A DNA stretch of 64,000 bases, taken from assembly GCF_013607875.1 (NCBI RefSeq), contig NZ_VDES01000003.1, positions 537,374-601,373 of the forward strand. The letters are read 5' to 3'. Under the pieces are notes generated by a model that was not told the DNA's origin, made no database searches, and saw only the letters and a list, made by a program, of their open reading frames with translations. Below, one piece after another: positions 33,041 through 42,330 of this stretch. The first letter of the stretch is position 1, and every line of letters starts with the position of its first letter. This stretch comes from Blastomonas ursincola (GTDB lineage Bacteria; Pseudomonadota; Alphaproteobacteria; Sphingomonadales; Sphingomonadaceae). The position numbers and the translations under genes are program-made.

Positions 33041-34251
33041 GCGCTGGCATCCTGTGCTGAAGGAGAAGGGAAGGGGGCGAGGACGGTGGCGACCGCCTGG
33101 GCGGCGATACCCTCGCCGCGCCCGGTAAAGCCGAGGCGCTCGGTGGTGGTCGCCTTGACGCCGACCTGATCGGGATGGAGCTGCAGAATATCGGCAATGC
33201 GCTGCTGGATCGCCCGCTTGTGCGGACCTATCTTGGGCGCCTCGCAGATGATCGTGAGGTCGATATTGGCGATCTCGGCGCCCTTGCCGCGCACCAGCGA
33301 GGCGGCGTGCGCGAGGAAGCGTGCCGAGTCCGCACCGCGCCATTGCGGATCGCTCGGCGGGAAATGCTCGCCGATATCACCCAATGCCATCGCGCCAAGC
33401 AGCGCATCGGTAATGGCGTGCAGCGCGACATCGGCATCGCTGTGCCCGACCAGCCCGCGATCATGCTCGATCCGGATCCCGCCGAGCCAGAGCTCCTCAC
33501 CCGCGGCGAGGCGATGCACGTCATAGCCCAGGCCCGTGCGCGGCATGGTGGCGGTGCGCGGAGTATCCATCGCGAAATCCTCGGCAAAGGTAATCTTTTT
33601 AAGCGCTTCATCGCCCTCGACCAGTGCCACGTCCAGCCCGGCTGAGCGCGCGATCTGGCTGTCGTCGGTCGCCAGCGCGCCTTGGGGCCAGGCGAGATGC
33701 GCCGCAAAAATAGCCTCGAAATGAAAGGCCTGCGGGGTCTGGATGCGCCAGAGCGCGGCCCGGTCGACCGCGTCCCGCATCAGCCCGCCTTCGCCGCGCG
33801 CGAGGCTGTCGACCACGGGTAGCACCGGAACCGCACCGGGCTGCGCATCCAGCGCCTGATCAAGCCGGTCGAGCACCGCTGACGCCAGATGCGGGCGCGC
33901 GGCATCGTGGATGAACACCCGGTCGCTGCCGCCCTGCGTCGCGATCGCCATCAGCCCGGCGCGGACAGAATCGCTCCGCTCCGCACCGCCAGTAACGATG
34001 CTGACATTGCCAAGCCCTTCGAGCGCCGCCTCGGCCAGCGCCTGCTGCCCTTGGCCGATCACCACCATGATGGCGCATTCGCGCGGCCAGCCGACAAAGG
34101 CCTCGACGCTGTGCCGTAGCAGCGGCTTGCCCTGATGCAGCGCATATTGCTTGGGAATATCGCCCCCGGCGCGCAGCCCCTTGCCCGCCGCGACGATTAG
34201 CGCGGTGCGGCGAAGGCCTGGCTGGCCCGCAAGGGACGGTGCATCGTTCAT
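33037..34251 (-). CDS. ispDF: Bifunctional IspD/IspF, MEP isoprenoid pathway
   Basis: The 404-aa fusion has an N-terminal IspD cytidylyltransferase ([41 protein letters not shown]) to about residue 225, and a C-terminal IspF cyclodiphosphate synthase ([59 protein letters not shown]). The two catalyse steps 3 and 5 of the MEP pathway with IspE acting between them. The fusion is known from several alphaproteobacteria and epsilonproteobacteria. Start at 34251 is the ATG giving MNDAPSLAG; an in-frame start 21 nt upstream is less likely. Confidence 0.97.
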   Translation of the reverse strand: MNDAPSLAGQPGLRRTALIVAAGKGLRAGGDIPKQYALHQGKPLLRHSVEAFVGWPRECAIMVVIGQGQQALAEAALEGLGNVSIVTGGAERSDSVRAGLMAIATQGGSDRVFIHDAARPHLASAVLDRLDQALDAQPGAVPVLPVVDSLARGEGGLMRDAVDRAALWRIQTPQAFHFEAIFAAHLAWPQGALATDDSQIARSAGLDVALVEGDEALKKITFAEDFAMDTPRTATMPRTGLGYDVHRLAAGEELWLGGIRIEHDRGLVGHSDADVALHAITDALLGAMALGDIGEHFPPSDPQWRGADSARFLAHAASLVRGKGAEIANIDLTIICEAPKIGPHKRAIQQRIADILQLHPDQVGVKATTTERLGFTGRGEGIAAQAVATVLAPFPSPSAQDASA

Positions 34252-34338
34252 CGGGCAGGGCGCATAGACCAAGTGGCGCTTGCTCGCCAGCGGCTTTGCG
34301 ATTATGTGCGCTGCCTAAATATTAGGCATCATATCCCC

Positions 34339-35346
34339 ATGACCCAAGAACCTCTTCTCAAGCCGATCCAGATCGGCCCGCTCCAGATCGACGAGCCGGT
34401 GCTGCTCGCGCCGATGACCGGCGTGACCGACATGCCGTTCCGCACGCTGGTACGCCGCTATGGCTCGGGGCTCAACGTCACCGAGATGATCGCCAGCCAG
34501 GCGATGATCCGCGAGACGCGCCAGTCGTTGCAAAAGGCCGCCTGGCATCCGGTCGAGGAACCGGTCTCGATGCAACTCGCCGGATGCGGTCCGAAGGAAA
34601 TGGCCGAGGCAGCCAAGCTGAACGAGGATCGTGGAGCTGCGATCATCGACATCAACATGGGCTGCCCGGTCAAGAAGGTGGTCAATGGAGATGCCGGATC
34701 GGCACTGATGCGTGACCTGCCGCTCGCGGCGAAGCTGATCGAGGCGACGGTCAATGCGGTCAAGGTGCCGGTAACGGTCAAGATGCGCATGGGCTGGTGT
34801 CATGACAGTCTCAACGCCCCCGAACTCGCGCGCATCGCCGAGGATCTGGGCGCGAAGATGATCACCGTGCACGGTCGTACCCGCAACCAGATGTACAAGG
34901 GCAGCGCCGACTGGGCGTTCGTCGCGAAGGTGAAGGCGGCGGTGAAGCTGCCCGTGATCGTCAATGGCGATATCTGCAGCATCGACGATGCCCGCAAGGC
35001 GCTCGAGCTGAGCGGTGCAGACGGTGTGATGATCGGTCGGGGCGCCTATGGCAAGCCGTGGCTGCTCGGCCAGGTGATGCACGCGCTGCGCACCGGCGAG
35101 ACGCTGCCCGATCCCGATCTGGACGAACAATATGGCGTGATCGTCGAGCATTATCACGCGATGCTCGATCACTACGGGGCCGAGACGGGCGTCAAGATGG
35201 CGCGCAAGCATCTCGGCTGGTACACCAAGGGCCTGCCGGGCTCGGCGGACCTGCGCAACAAGATGAACACGCTCGACAATCCCGATCAGGTTCTCGCCAT
35301 GCTGGGCGAATTCTACCGCCCCTGGCTGCGCCGCGCCGCCGCCTGA
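34339..35346 (+). CDS. dusB: tRNA-dihydrouridine synthase (DusB/NifR3)
   Basis: The 335-aa FMN enzyme has [20 protein letters not shown] at the barrel start, the catalytic-cysteine motif [33 protein letters not shown] and the FMN-binding [16 protein letters not shown] and [14 protein letters not shown]. It reduces uridine to dihydrouridine in tRNA D-loops. It heads the dusB-ntrB-ntrC cluster; its TGA overlaps the ntrB ATG by one base. This gene order is classical for alphaproteobacteria (originally named nifR3). Confidence 0.97.
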   Translation: MTQEPLLKPIQIGPLQIDEPVLLAPMTGVTDMPFRTLVRRYGSGLNVTEMIASQAMIRETRQSLQKAAWHPVEEPVSMQLAGCGPKEMAEAAKLNEDRGAAIIDINMGCPVKKVVNGDAGSALMRDLPLAAKLIEATVNAVKVPVTVKMRMGWCHDSLNAPELARIAEDLGAKMITVHGRTRNQMYKGSADWAFVAKVKAAVKLPVIVNGDICSIDDARKALELSGADGVMIGRGAYGKPWLLGQVMHALRTGETLPDPDLDEQYGVIVEHYHAMLDHYGAETGVKMARKHLGWYTKGLPGSADLRNKMNTLDNPDQVLAMLGEFYRPWLRRAAA

Positions 35347-36431
35347 TGGAGCAGCATTCCGGTCTGGCGCCGGACGCCGCCGCGCAGCTGCAGAGCCTGC
35401 CGATGGCGGTTGTCATGCTGCACGCGGACCGGACGATCGCAGCGGCCAATGCGGCGGCGGAAAACATGCTCGAGCAGAGCGCGCGCCGTCTGATCGGGCG
35501 ACCGCTGTCCGAATTCCTGCAATTCGACGATGCCCGGATCGGGGCGGCGCTCAACCAGCCGGACACCAATCTGGCGGCGCACGGCATGCGCGTGCACATC
35601 GGCCGCACCAGCACGCGCAAGGTCGATATCTCGCTGAGCCCGGTGGGGCAGGGCGAGGGCTGGCAGCTGCTGGTGCTGAGTGAATCGGGTGCGGGATCGC
35701 CGCTGTTCGACAGTGAGGCGGGCACAGAAGGCTTTGCAGTGCGCGGGCCCGACATCCTGGCGCACGAGATCAAGAACCCGCTCGCCGCGATCAAGGGCGC
35801 GGCGCAGCTGATCGAACGCCAGCTCGACGGGGCAGGGCGCAGACTCTCGGGCCTGATTACGGCGGAGGTGGACCGCATCGCGCTGCTGATCGACCAGATG
35901 CAGTCGCTCACCCGCCGCACCGCCGCGCCGATGAAGCCGTGCAATATCTACGAGCCGCTCGGCCGGGTGCGCGAGATCGTCGAGACCGCACATCCCGACA
36001 CGGTGCGCTTTGTCGAAAGGTTCGATCCCTCGATCCCGCCCGTGCTCGCCGATGCCGACAATCTGGTGCAGATCCTGCTCAACCTGATCACCAATGCGCG
36101 TGAGGCGATGGAGGGGCAGGACGATGCCTGCATTACGCTCACCACCAAGTTCGTCAGCGGCGTGCGGCTGCGTCTGTCGCGCGACGACCGCTATATCCGG
36201 CTGCCCGTCGAGATCCGCGTGACCGACAATGGCCCGGGCATCGATACCGACATTGCCGAGGATATCTTCTCGCCCTTCGTCACCACCAAGAAGACCGGGC
36301 AGGGGCTGGGCCTCGCGCTGGTGCAGAAGCTGGTGCGCGACATGAACGGGCGGATCGTGCACGACCGGGATTCCGCTGCGGGGCTCACCCATTTCCGCCT
36401 GTTCCTGCCGCTGGCACCGCAAGAGGGCTGA
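35346..36431 (+). CDS. ntrB: Nitrogen-regulation sensor kinase NtrB (GlnL)
   Basis: The 361-aa soluble kinase has an N-terminal PAS domain (LPMAVVMLHADRTIAAANAA), an H box DILAHEIKNPLAAIKGAAQL with the phospho-accepting His (about residue 140), and an ATPase with N box (LLNLITNAREAME), G1 (TDNGPGI) and G2 (GQGLGLALVQKLV). It would phosphorylate NtrC under nitrogen limitation, controlled by PII. There is no membrane segment, as expected. It is coupled to dusB by a TGATG overlap and to ntrC by 5 nt spacing. Confidence 0.97.
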   Translation: MEQHSGLAPDAAAQLQSLPMAVVMLHADRTIAAANAAAENMLEQSARRLIGRPLSEFLQFDDARIGAALNQPDTNLAAHGMRVHIGRTSTRKVDISLSPVGQGEGWQLLVLSESGAGSPLFDSEAGTEGFAVRGPDILAHEIKNPLAAIKGAAQLIERQLDGAGRRLSGLITAEVDRIALLIDQMQSLTRRTAAPMKPCNIYEPLGRVREIVETAHPDTVRFVERFDPSIPPVLADADNLVQILLNLITNAREAMEGQDDACITLTTKFVSGVRLRLSRDDRYIRLPVEIRVTDNGPGIDTDIAEDIFSPFVTTKKTGQGLGLALVQKLVRDMNGRIVHDRDSAAGLTHFRLFLPLAPQEG

Positions 36432-36436
36432 CGCAT

Positions 36437-37852
36437 ATGGCCAAATCGATTCTGCTGGTCGAGGACGACCGCGCGATCAGCCAGGTGATCATGGCCGCGC
36501 TCGAGGCCGAGGGGTGCAGCGTCGACCATTGCACGTCGATCGCGCGGCGCAACGCGCTGGTCGCGAACAAGCGCTACGCCGCGATCCTCACCGATGTGAT
36601 GCTCGAGGATGGCGACGGCATCGCGACCTTGGGCAGCGTGCTCGAACGCCAACCCGACACGCCGGTCATCGTGCTTTCGGCGCAGAATACCCTCGACACC
36701 GCCGTTCGCGCGAGCGAGGCAGGGGCGTACGAGTATTTCCCCAAGCCGTTCGATCTCGACGAACTGATCCGCGCCGTCCTCCAGGCGATCGCGCGCAGCG
36801 GCGACGTGTCGGGCAATGCCGATGCCGATCCCGCCGATAGCGGGCTGCCGCTGGTCGGGCGCAGCGCGCCGATGCAGAACGTGTACCGCATGATCACGCG
36901 CGTGCTGCGCAACGACCTGTCGGTGCTGATCCTGGGCGAATCCGGCACCGGCAAGGAACTGGTGGCCGAGGCGATCCACCAGCTCGGCCATCGCAAGCAG
37001 GGCCCGTTCGTAGCTGTGAATATGGCCGCGATTCCGGCCGAACTCATCGAATCCGAGCTGTTCGGGCATGAAAAGGGCGCGTTTACCGGTGCGGTGGCTC
37101 AGTCGATCGGCAAGTTCGAACAGGCGCATGGCGGGACATTGTTCCTTGACGAGATAGGCGACATGCCAATGCAGGCGCAGACGCGGTTGCTGCGCACGCT
37201 GCAGACCGGACGCATCACGCGGGTCGGTGGCCATCGCGAGATCGAGCTCGACGTCCGCTTCGTCGCAGCGACCAACAAGCCGTTCGGCCCGCTGATCGAG
37301 GCCGGGCTGTTCCGCGAGGACCTCTATTACCGGATCAACGTGGTGCCGATCGACCTGCCGCCGCTGCGCGACCGGCTGAGCGACATTCCCGCGCTGGTCG
37401 ACCATTTTCTGGCGCTGGCGGTGCAGGAGGGGCTGCCTAGGCGGAGCTTCGACGATAGCGCCATCGCCGCAATGCAGCGGCGCAACTGGCGCGGCAACGT
37501 CCGCGAGCTGCGCAATCTGGTCTTCCGCGCGGTGATCATGAGCCGCGACGACCTGATCACCGCCGATGCGCTGGGCAGCATCTTCGACGAGCCTGCTCTC
37601 GGCACCGGCGAGACGCGCCGCGAGGAGAGCGATTTCGAACAGGCGGTGAGCCGCTTCCTGCTGACCGAACGCCCGGAGAACGGCGCCGTCTATAACAAGG
37701 CGCTCGCGGCCTTCGAGATTCCGCTGCTTCAGGCGATCATGCGGCGTTGCGACGGCAACCAAGTCAAGGCTGCGGCGGTGCTGGGCATCAACCGCAATAC
37801 GCTTCGCAAGAAACTGGTAGAGCACGGCATGGCGAACGGCGAGCTGCGCTGA
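36437..37852 (+). CDS. ntrC: Nitrogen-regulation response regulator NtrC (GlnG)
   Basis: The 471-aa regulator has a receiver domain (LLVEDDRAISQVIM, AILTDVMLEDGDG phospho-Asp at about 53, PKPFDLDEL), a sigma-54-interacting AAA+ domain with LILGESGTGKELVAEAI, the GAFTGA loop in KGAFTGAVAQS, LFLDEIGDMPMQ and the RNWRGNVRELRNL sensor II, and a Fis-type C-terminal HTH (VKAAAVLGINRNTLRKKL). It activates sigma-54 promoters of nitrogen-assimilation genes. It has an intact sigma-54 contact loop, in contrast with NtrX nearby. Confidence 0.98.
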   Translation: MAKSILLVEDDRAISQVIMAALEAEGCSVDHCTSIARRNALVANKRYAAILTDVMLEDGDGIATLGSVLERQPDTPVIVLSAQNTLDTAVRASEAGAYEYFPKPFDLDELIRAVLQAIARSGDVSGNADADPADSGLPLVGRSAPMQNVYRMITRVLRNDLSVLILGESGTGKELVAEAIHQLGHRKQGPFVAVNMAAIPAELIESELFGHEKGAFTGAVAQSIGKFEQAHGGTLFLDEIGDMPMQAQTRLLRTLQTGRITRVGGHREIELDVRFVAATNKPFGPLIEAGLFREDLYYRINVVPIDLPPLRDRLSDIPALVDHFLALAVQEGLPRRSFDDSAIAAMQRRNWRGNVRELRNLVFRAVIMSRDDLITADALGSIFDEPALGTGETRREESDFEQAVSRFLLTERPENGAVYNKALAAFEIPLLQAIMRRCDGNQVKAAAVLGINRNTLRKKLVEHGMANGELR

Positions 37853-37936
37853 AACGGTTGCCAAATGCGGTGATATCCGCCGCATGCGCTGAAACCTCTT
37901 GTATTCCGGCAACGCAACTGTTGTAAACTGAACACT

Positions 37937-40261
37937 ATGCCCGCGTCTGCCGCACAGCTGCCCAACAGAAAGAGTCGCCTGACCCGCCGGTTCGCGGTGA
38001 TGATGCGCCGAGGCAGCCTGTTTCCCGCGCTCGAGATCGGCTGCGTGCTGTTGCTGATCGGGATGCTCGGCCTGTCCTGGTGGCTAGTGAGCAGCTATCA
38101 GGGCCGCGAGGCGATGGTGCCCGCACCGGTCACCGCGACGTTGCTGGTTGCCAATCTGGTGCCGGCCATGGCGCTGCTCGCGCTGATCGGACGGCGTGTC
38201 GCGATCAGCCGTGCCAATGCCAGCGGAGAGCAGGGCACCGGCCAGCTCCATGTCCGCTTCGTCGCCCTGTTCTCGCTGATCTCGTCAATCCCGATGCTGC
38301 TGGTCGTCGTGATCACCTCGCTGCTGTTCCAGTACGGCGTCGAGTTCTGGTTTTCCGAGCGTGCACGCACGATGCTCGAGAATGCCAATGACCTGGCGCG
38401 CGGTTATTATGAGGAGGGACGGCGCGACGTCTCAGCCGAGACCGTCGCCATGGCGAGCGACCTGCGCCAATATCTGCAGCAGACGCGAATCGACAGCCCC
38501 GAATTCGCCGAGGCCTATGTCTTCCAGGTCGCCGGGCGCAAGATGAACGAGTCGGCGATCGTCGAGGTCGGGTCCGATGGCGTGCTGCGGACCGCCGCGA
38601 TCGTCGATCCGGACAATCGCACCTCGTCCGACCGGGTCAGCCCCGCAATCATCCGCCAGCTCGACAAGGGCGAGACCGCGGTCGTCTCGGCCGAGGCGGA
38701 CCGGATCGAGGTGGTGACGCCAATCGACCGCCAGGCCAAGATCTATCTCTATGTCGCCCGCGCCTCGAACCAGTTGGCGCTCAGCCAGTGGGAGCGCGCG
38801 CAGACGGTGCTCACCGACTACAAGGCGCTGTTCTCGCGCTCGCAGAACCTGCAGGTCCAGTTCAACATCGCGCTGTTCTTCGTCTCGCTGCTGCTCGTTG
38901 CGGTGGCACTCTGGGCGGCGCTCAAGTTCGCCGACCGGATGGTGCGTCCGCTGACCGACATGGCGGGGGCCGCACGCGACATCAGCACCGGCAATTTCGC
39001 CATCCGGGTCGATACCGCCAATCGTACGGACGAGGTCGGGGTTCTGGGCCGCGCGTTCAACCGCATGGCGAGCCGCCTCGCCGAGCAGACCTCGGCACTG
39101 ATCCGCGCGAACAGCCAGCTCGACGATCGCCGCGCCTTTACCGAGGCGGTACTGGAATCGGTCAGCGCCGGGGTGATCTCGGTCGATCCGATGGGCGTGG
39201 TGCGGTTGATGAACAGTACCGCACAGCGGCTGCTGCAGACCGAGGTCGCGCACTGCCTGGGCTGCACGCTTTCCGACATAGCGCCGCCCTTTGCCCGGCT
39301 GGTGGGCGAGGGGACCGAGAAAGCGGTGATCCAGTATTCGCGGGAGAACGACCTTCTCACCCTGGCGGTGCGCGTGGTGCGCGAGCCCTATGGCATCGTC
39401 ATCACCTTCGAGGACATCACCCAGCAGCTGGTCGACCAGCGCCAGGCCGCCTGGTCGGACGTCGCGCGCAGGATCGCGCACGAGATCAAGAACCCGCTCA
39501 CCCCGATCCAGCTCGCCGCCGAACGGCTCAAGCGCCGCTATGCCAGCAAGGTGAGCGAGGACGATGCGACCTTTGGCCAGCTGACCGACACGATCGTCCG
39601 CCAGGTCGGCGATCTGCGCAACATGGTCGACGAGTTCTCGTCCTTCGCGCGCATGCCCAAGCCGGTGTTCCGCGAGGAGAATTTCTTCGATCTGGTGCGC
39701 CAGGCGATCTTCCTGCAGGAGGTCGCGCACCCGGCGATCCGCTTTGCCGCGGAAGGCGCCCACGAGGGCAGCGATCTGTGCTGCGACCGGCGCCAGATCG
39801 GCCAGGCCGTCACTAATATCCTCAAGAACGCGGTCGAGGCGATCGAGGCGCGGCAGCAGATCGAGCAGGACTATTCCGGCGCGGTCACCGCAACCGTGTT
39901 CCGCCAGGAACCGTATCTCGTGCTCACGCTCGACGATAACGGCATCGGCCTGCCTGCGGACCGTGACCGTATTGTCGAACCCTATATGACGACGCGGGAA
40001 AAGGGCACGGGCCTGGGCCTCGCCATCGTCAAGAAGATCGTCGAGGAGCATTATGGCGAACTGTCGTTCGAACCCAATGATCAGGGCGGCACGCGGGTGA
40101 CGATCCGCATGGATACGGTGCTGCTCCAGGCCGGCGCGCTGCAGGATCCCGCTTCGGACGACCAGCGTTCCGGCACCGAAAAGATGACCACCATGACTTC
40201 GCGACCGGCCCGGGCCCGTGCCGAGCTGAGCCCGACCGCGCAGGACAAGGAAAGCAATTGA
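37937..40261 (+). CDS. ntrY: Membrane sensor kinase NtrY
   Basis: The 774-aa protein has about four membrane segments in the N-terminal third (residues about 30-55, 70-90, 115-138 and 305-330), a large periplasmic-side stretch between, a HAMP domain (FADRMVRPLTDMAGAARDIS), a PAS domain (ESVSAGVISVDPMGVVRLMN), the H box RRIAHEIKNPLTPIQLAAER and an ATPase with LKNAVEAIEA, DDNGIGLPAD and GTGLGLAIVKKIV. NtrY pairs with NtrX and senses nitrogen, redox or envelope state in various alphaproteobacteria. It lies 84 nt after ntrC. Confidence 0.96.
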   Translation: MPASAAQLPNRKSRLTRRFAVMMRRGSLFPALEIGCVLLLIGMLGLSWWLVSSYQGREAMVPAPVTATLLVANLVPAMALLALIGRRVAISRANASGEQGTGQLHVRFVALFSLISSIPMLLVVVITSLLFQYGVEFWFSERARTMLENANDLARGYYEEGRRDVSAETVAMASDLRQYLQQTRIDSPEFAEAYVFQVAGRKMNESAIVEVGSDGVLRTAAIVDPDNRTSSDRVSPAIIRQLDKGETAVVSAEADRIEVVTPIDRQAKIYLYVARASNQLALSQWERAQTVLTDYKALFSRSQNLQVQFNIALFFVSLLLVAVALWAALKFADRMVRPLTDMAGAARDISTGNFAIRVDTANRTDEVGVLGRAFNRMASRLAEQTSALIRANSQLDDRRAFTEAVLESVSAGVISVDPMGVVRLMNSTAQRLLQTEVAHCLGCTLSDIAPPFARLVGEGTEKAVIQYSRENDLLTLAVRVVREPYGIVITFEDITQQLVDQRQAAWSDVARRIAHEIKNPLTPIQLAAERLKRRYASKVSEDDATFGQLTDTIVRQVGDLRNMVDEFSSFARMPKPVFREENFFDLVRQAIFLQEVAHPAIRFAAEGAHEGSDLCCDRRQIGQAVTNILKNAVEAIEARQQIEQDYSGAVTATVFRQEPYLVLTLDDNGIGLPADRDRIVEPYMTTREKGTGLGLAIVKKIVEEHYGELSFEPNDQGGTRVTIRMDTVLLQAGALQDPASDDQRSGTEKMTTMTSRPARARAELSPTAQDKESN

Positions 40262-40263
40262 AC

Positions 40264-41628
40264 ATGCCCCTGGAAATTCTCATCGTCGATGACGAGCGCG
40301 ACATCCGCGAGCTGGTCTCTGGCGTGCTGGAGGACGAAGGCTATCTCTGCCGCACCGCTGGCGGCAGTGACGAGGCGCTGGCCGCAATCGACGAGCGCCG
40401 CCCCTCGCTGGTGCTGCTTGATGTCTGGCTCAAGGGCAGCAAGCTCGACGGCCTCGAACTGCTCGACGAGATCAAGGCGCGCGATGCCGACCTTCCGGTG
40501 ATCATCTTTTCCGGCCATGGCAATATCGACACGGCGGTGTCCGCCATTTCGCGCGGGGCAATGGACTTCATCGAGAAGCCCTTCGAGGCAGAGCGGCTCA
40601 TCCACATGGTCTCGCGCGGCACCGAGACCGCAAGGCTGCGCCGCGAGAATGCGCAGCTGCGCGAAAAGCTCGGCATTTCCGACGAACTGACCGGCAATTC
40701 GAGCGCGATCAACACCGTGCGCGCCACTCTCAAGCGCGTTGCCAATAGCGGCAGCCGGCTGCTCATCACCGGACCTGCTGGCGTCGGCAAGGAGGTCGCA
40801 GCGCGGCTGCTGCACAGCTGGAGCGCGCGTTCGTCGGGCCCGTTCATCACGGTCAACTCGGCGCGCATGACCCCTGACCGGTTCGAGCAGGAGTTGTTCG
40901 GCGAGGAGGACCAGGGCAAGCTGGCTACACCCGGGCTGCTCGAGCGCGCGCATGGCGGCACGCTGTTCCTCGACGAGGTCGCCGACATGCCCGAATCGAC
41001 CCAGGCCAAGATCCTGCGCGTGCTGACCGACCAGAGCTTTTCGCGCGTCGGTTCGACGCGGCCGATCAAGGTGGATGTGCGCTTCGTCTCTGCCACCTCG
41101 CGCAATCTGGAGAACGAGATTGCCGAAGGGCGTTTTCGCGAGGACCTGTTCTATCGGCTCAATGTGGTGCCGGTGGAAATCCCGGCGCTGACCGACCGCC
41201 GCGACGACATTCCCGCGCTGGTCGAACATTATGTCGCGCGCTTTGCCAGCGAGCATGGCATCACCCCTCCCGAGACGAGCAGCGAGGCGATGGCGGCGTT
41301 GCAGAGCTATAACTGGCCGGGCAATGTGCGCCAGCTGCGCAACGTCATCGAGCGGACGATCATTCTGGCGCCGCGCGGACGGCTGGCGCGGATCGATGTC
41401 GACATGCTGCCGCCCGAGCTGGTCCAGGGCGATGGCGGCCGCGCCGCAGGGATTTCCAGCCTGATGGGAGTGCCGCTGCGCGAGGCGCGCGAGAGCTTCG
41501 AGCGCGAGTATCTCAAGATCCAGATCCGGCGCTTTTCGGGCAATATCTCCAAAACGGCAGAGTTCATCGGGATGGAGCGCTCGGCCTTGCACCGCAAGCT
41601 GAAGCTGCTGGGGCTGCACGACCGCTAG
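40264..41628 (+). CDS. ntrX: Response regulator NtrX
   Basis: The 454-aa protein has a receiver (LEILIVDDERDIREL, LVLLDVWLKGSKLDGLELLD), an AAA+ domain (LLITGPAGVGKEVAARLLHS, GTLFLDEVADMPESTQAKIL, YNWPGNVRQLRNV) and a C-terminal Fis HTH (GNISKTAEFIGMERSALHRK). The loop where NtrC has GAFTGA reads LFGEEDQGKLATPGLLE, so sigma-54 contact is probably lost. I take ATG 40264; a TTG two codons upstream overlaps the ntrY stop. The gene follows ntrY directly and the pair forms a two-component system. Confidence 0.96.
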   Translation: MPLEILIVDDERDIRELVSGVLEDEGYLCRTAGGSDEALAAIDERRPSLVLLDVWLKGSKLDGLELLDEIKARDADLPVIIFSGHGNIDTAVSAISRGAMDFIEKPFEAERLIHMVSRGTETARLRRENAQLREKLGISDELTGNSSAINTVRATLKRVANSGSRLLITGPAGVGKEVAARLLHSWSARSSGPFITVNSARMTPDRFEQELFGEEDQGKLATPGLLERAHGGTLFLDEVADMPESTQAKILRVLTDQSFSRVGSTRPIKVDVRFVSATSRNLENEIAEGRFREDLFYRLNVVPVEIPALTDRRDDIPALVEHYVARFASEHGITPPETSSEAMAALQSYNWPGNVRQLRNVIERTIILAPRGRLARIDVDMLPPELVQGDGGRAAGISSLMGVPLREARESFEREYLKIQIRRFSGNISKTAEFIGMERSALHRKLKLLGLHDR

Positions 41629-41792
41629 AATCCGCGCAACAAACCGCAAATACCCGCAAACTGGGCATTGGCGCGGTGCAGCATCCGCACTATGTATAGA
41701 CGGCGTCCTCCAAGCGCAGCCGGGACGGGATGTGTCGCACCGGCTTTTCATGAACCGTGGCGCAACGTCGCCACCAAGACCGGGGGTCAAAA

Positions 41793-42290
41793 ATGACCGA
41801 AAAGGCTCAGAACATTCAGGATGTTTTCCTCAACTCCCTGAGAAAATCGAAAATTCCCGTGACCATGTTCCTGGTCAAGGGCGTGAAACTGCAGGGCATC
41901 GTTACCTGGTTCGACAATTTCTCGGTGATGCTCCGCCGCGATGGCCAGTCGCAACTGGTATATAAGCATGCGATCTCCACCGTCATGCCGGCGCAGCCGA
42001 TCGACCTGGGCATGTTTGCTGGGTTGATGGGGGCAAAGAGCGCCAAGAACCGCAACCTGCAGGAAGTGTTCCTGCGCACCGTGCAGGAAACCGGGGTTCC
42101 GGTAACCATGTTCCTGATCAACGGCGTGATGCTGCAGGGCAAGGTCGCCGCCTATGACCTGTTCTGCATGCTGCTCGAGCGCGAAGGCATGGCGCAGCTG
42201 GCCTACAAGCATGCGGTTTCGACCGTGCAGCCCAATGCGCCGATCGATCTGACCGGCGACTGGGGCGATGCCGAAGGCGATGATGACTGA
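41793..42290 (+). CDS. hfq: Hfq RNA chaperone with two fused Hfq domains
   Basis: The 165-aa protein contains two complete Hfq Sm-like units: residues about 1-65 ([53 protein letters not shown]) and about 88-152 ([53 protein letters not shown]), joined by a linker with [15 protein letters not shown]. Both keep the YKHA Sm2 signature. A normal Hfq is about 70-100 aa and forms hexamers; three copies of this fusion could form the same ring. The start is set by the [12 protein letters not shown] beginning. A domain duplication in hfq is known from sphingomonad genomes. Confidence 0.97.
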   Translation: MTEKAQNIQDVFLNSLRKSKIPVTMFLVKGVKLQGIVTWFDNFSVMLRRDGQSQLVYKHAISTVMPAQPIDLGMFAGLMGAKSAKNRNLQEVFLRTVQETGVPVTMFLINGVMLQGKVAAYDLFCMLLEREGMAQLAYKHAVSTVQPNAPIDLTGDWGDAEGDDD

Positions 42291-42330
42291 CCTCGTGGAT
42301 TGCGGGGGCGGACTAGGATATATTTGACAT

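Noticed and set aside
37860-37885. Hairpin in the ntrC-ntrY gap as a terminator
   Set aside because: GCGG/CCGC arms are only 4 bp and no T-run follows.
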